Assembly (NCBI GenBank): GCA_012934845.2
Contig: WNNJ02002954.1
Location: 1 to 64,000, forward strand
Direction: 5' to 3'
DNA length: 64,000 nucleotides
From: Pomphorhynchus laevis
Taxonomy: Eukaryota > Acanthocephala > Palaeacanthocephala > Echinorhynchida > Pomphorhynchidae
Shown here: positions 63,757 through 64,000 of the stretch, piece by piece
How the letters are laid out: each line of letters begins with the position of its first letter
How positions within the stretch are numbered: the first letter of the stretch is position 1
Translations under genes and position numbers: made by a program
Notes under the pieces: model-generated
Databases searched by the model: none
The model's input: the letters and a program-made list of their open reading frames with translations, nothing else
Told to the model about the DNA's origin: nothing

Positions 63757-64000
63757 AAGTCTTCTATTGTTGTGCCAATCCATAAAAAAACAGCCAGCAA
63801 CTTCTTGTTTAGATTTTCGCCCTATCAGTATGACCAGTGTTCTCTTTAATTACTAAAACGAGTTATTGCCAAAAGGCTACTCGAGCATCTAAACTTTAAC
63901 AGCATTCTTACTTATTCTCAACACGGATTCAGACAAGGCCGTTCATGTCTATCTAACTTGCTTACCGCGAGAGAGTTGAATGGAAGTACTAAGCTCAGGA
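63757..64000 (+). pseudogene. Outer LINE reverse transcriptase start, cut by window end
   Basis: After a frameshift: KSSIVVPIHKK, FRPIS-like text, KRVIAKRLLEHLNFNSI, LTYSQHGFRQGRSCLSNLL. This is the fingers region up to the QHGFRxGRSC motif. The catalytic part is outside the window. Confidence 0.78.

Larger units (their letters stand above)
59440..64000 (+). mobile_element. LINE running off the window, split by an antisense LINE
   Basis: CR1/Jockey-like non-LTR element. Parts: ORF1 end 59469-59714, ORF2 from 59684, interruption 60211-62675, continuation of ORF2 from 62685 to the window end. Joining the flanks at the target-site duplication gives an uninterrupted endonuclease reading (YRL then KDYLSNFCSFQRFVLLGDFN), which proves the insertion. 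Few breaks otherwise: a TAA near 60084, a TAG at 62758-62760, and frameshifts after 63756. Confidence 0.88.

Noticed and set aside
1-64000. CRISPR arrays, tRNA genes, bacterial operons
   Set aside because: No regular short repeats with spacers, no cloverleaf recognised by eye, and gene structure is clearly spliced eukaryotic.

Overview
The window is AT-rich animal nuclear DNA, most likely from an arthropod. The reading is based on a many-exon host gene with GT-AG introns, several of them only about 45-52 bases long, set among animal-type LINEs, Penelope-like remnants and one Ty3-type fossil. An insect, perhaps a hymenopteran, is plausible, but this is inference.

One host gene dominates. A class VII-type unconventional myosin runs on the + strand from 7761 to 50767. 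I could place 35 exons in consistent phase, encoding about 1757 residues: the C-terminal part of the motor, about five degenerate IQ motifs, a charged helix, MyTH4, FERM, a reduced SH3, a second MyTH4, a second FERM, and a polar C-terminal tail that extends past the usual class VII end. The N-terminal half of the motor is not visible and must lie upstream of base 1. Introns carry most of the other content: a MITE-like fold-back (17.7-18.2 kb), LINE tails (24-25 kb), a Ty3 fossil (26.9-30.8 kb), a LINE remnant (30.8-31.8 kb), another fold-back (36.9 kb), a 389-base tandem array (38.35-39.97 kb), a tandem 464-base unit with hammerhead ribozyme motifs (40.0-40.7 kb) and Penelope-like reverse transcriptase debris (41.6-45.1 kb).

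Left edge (1-6.86 kb): two head-to-tail copies of one APE-type non-LTR retrotransposon, both broken by stops and frameshifts. Right side (50.8-64 kb): Penelope-like remnants with traces of a GIY-YIG domain; a single-ORF remnant resembling a retroelement nuclease module; a third copy of the first LINE; a GC-richer reverse transcriptase gene with a zinc-finger and PD-(D/E)XK-like C-terminus; the 3' end of a CR1-like LINE; and a further LINE running off the window that is interrupted by an antisense L2/CR1-like LINE with a clear 9-base target-site duplication.

The most unusual items are the antisense type I hammerhead in the 464-base tandem unit at 40.0-40.7 kb (one copy with an intact core), and three scattered pieces (47.2, 53.2 and 57.9-58.5 kb) that appear to share one nuclease-like C-terminal module.
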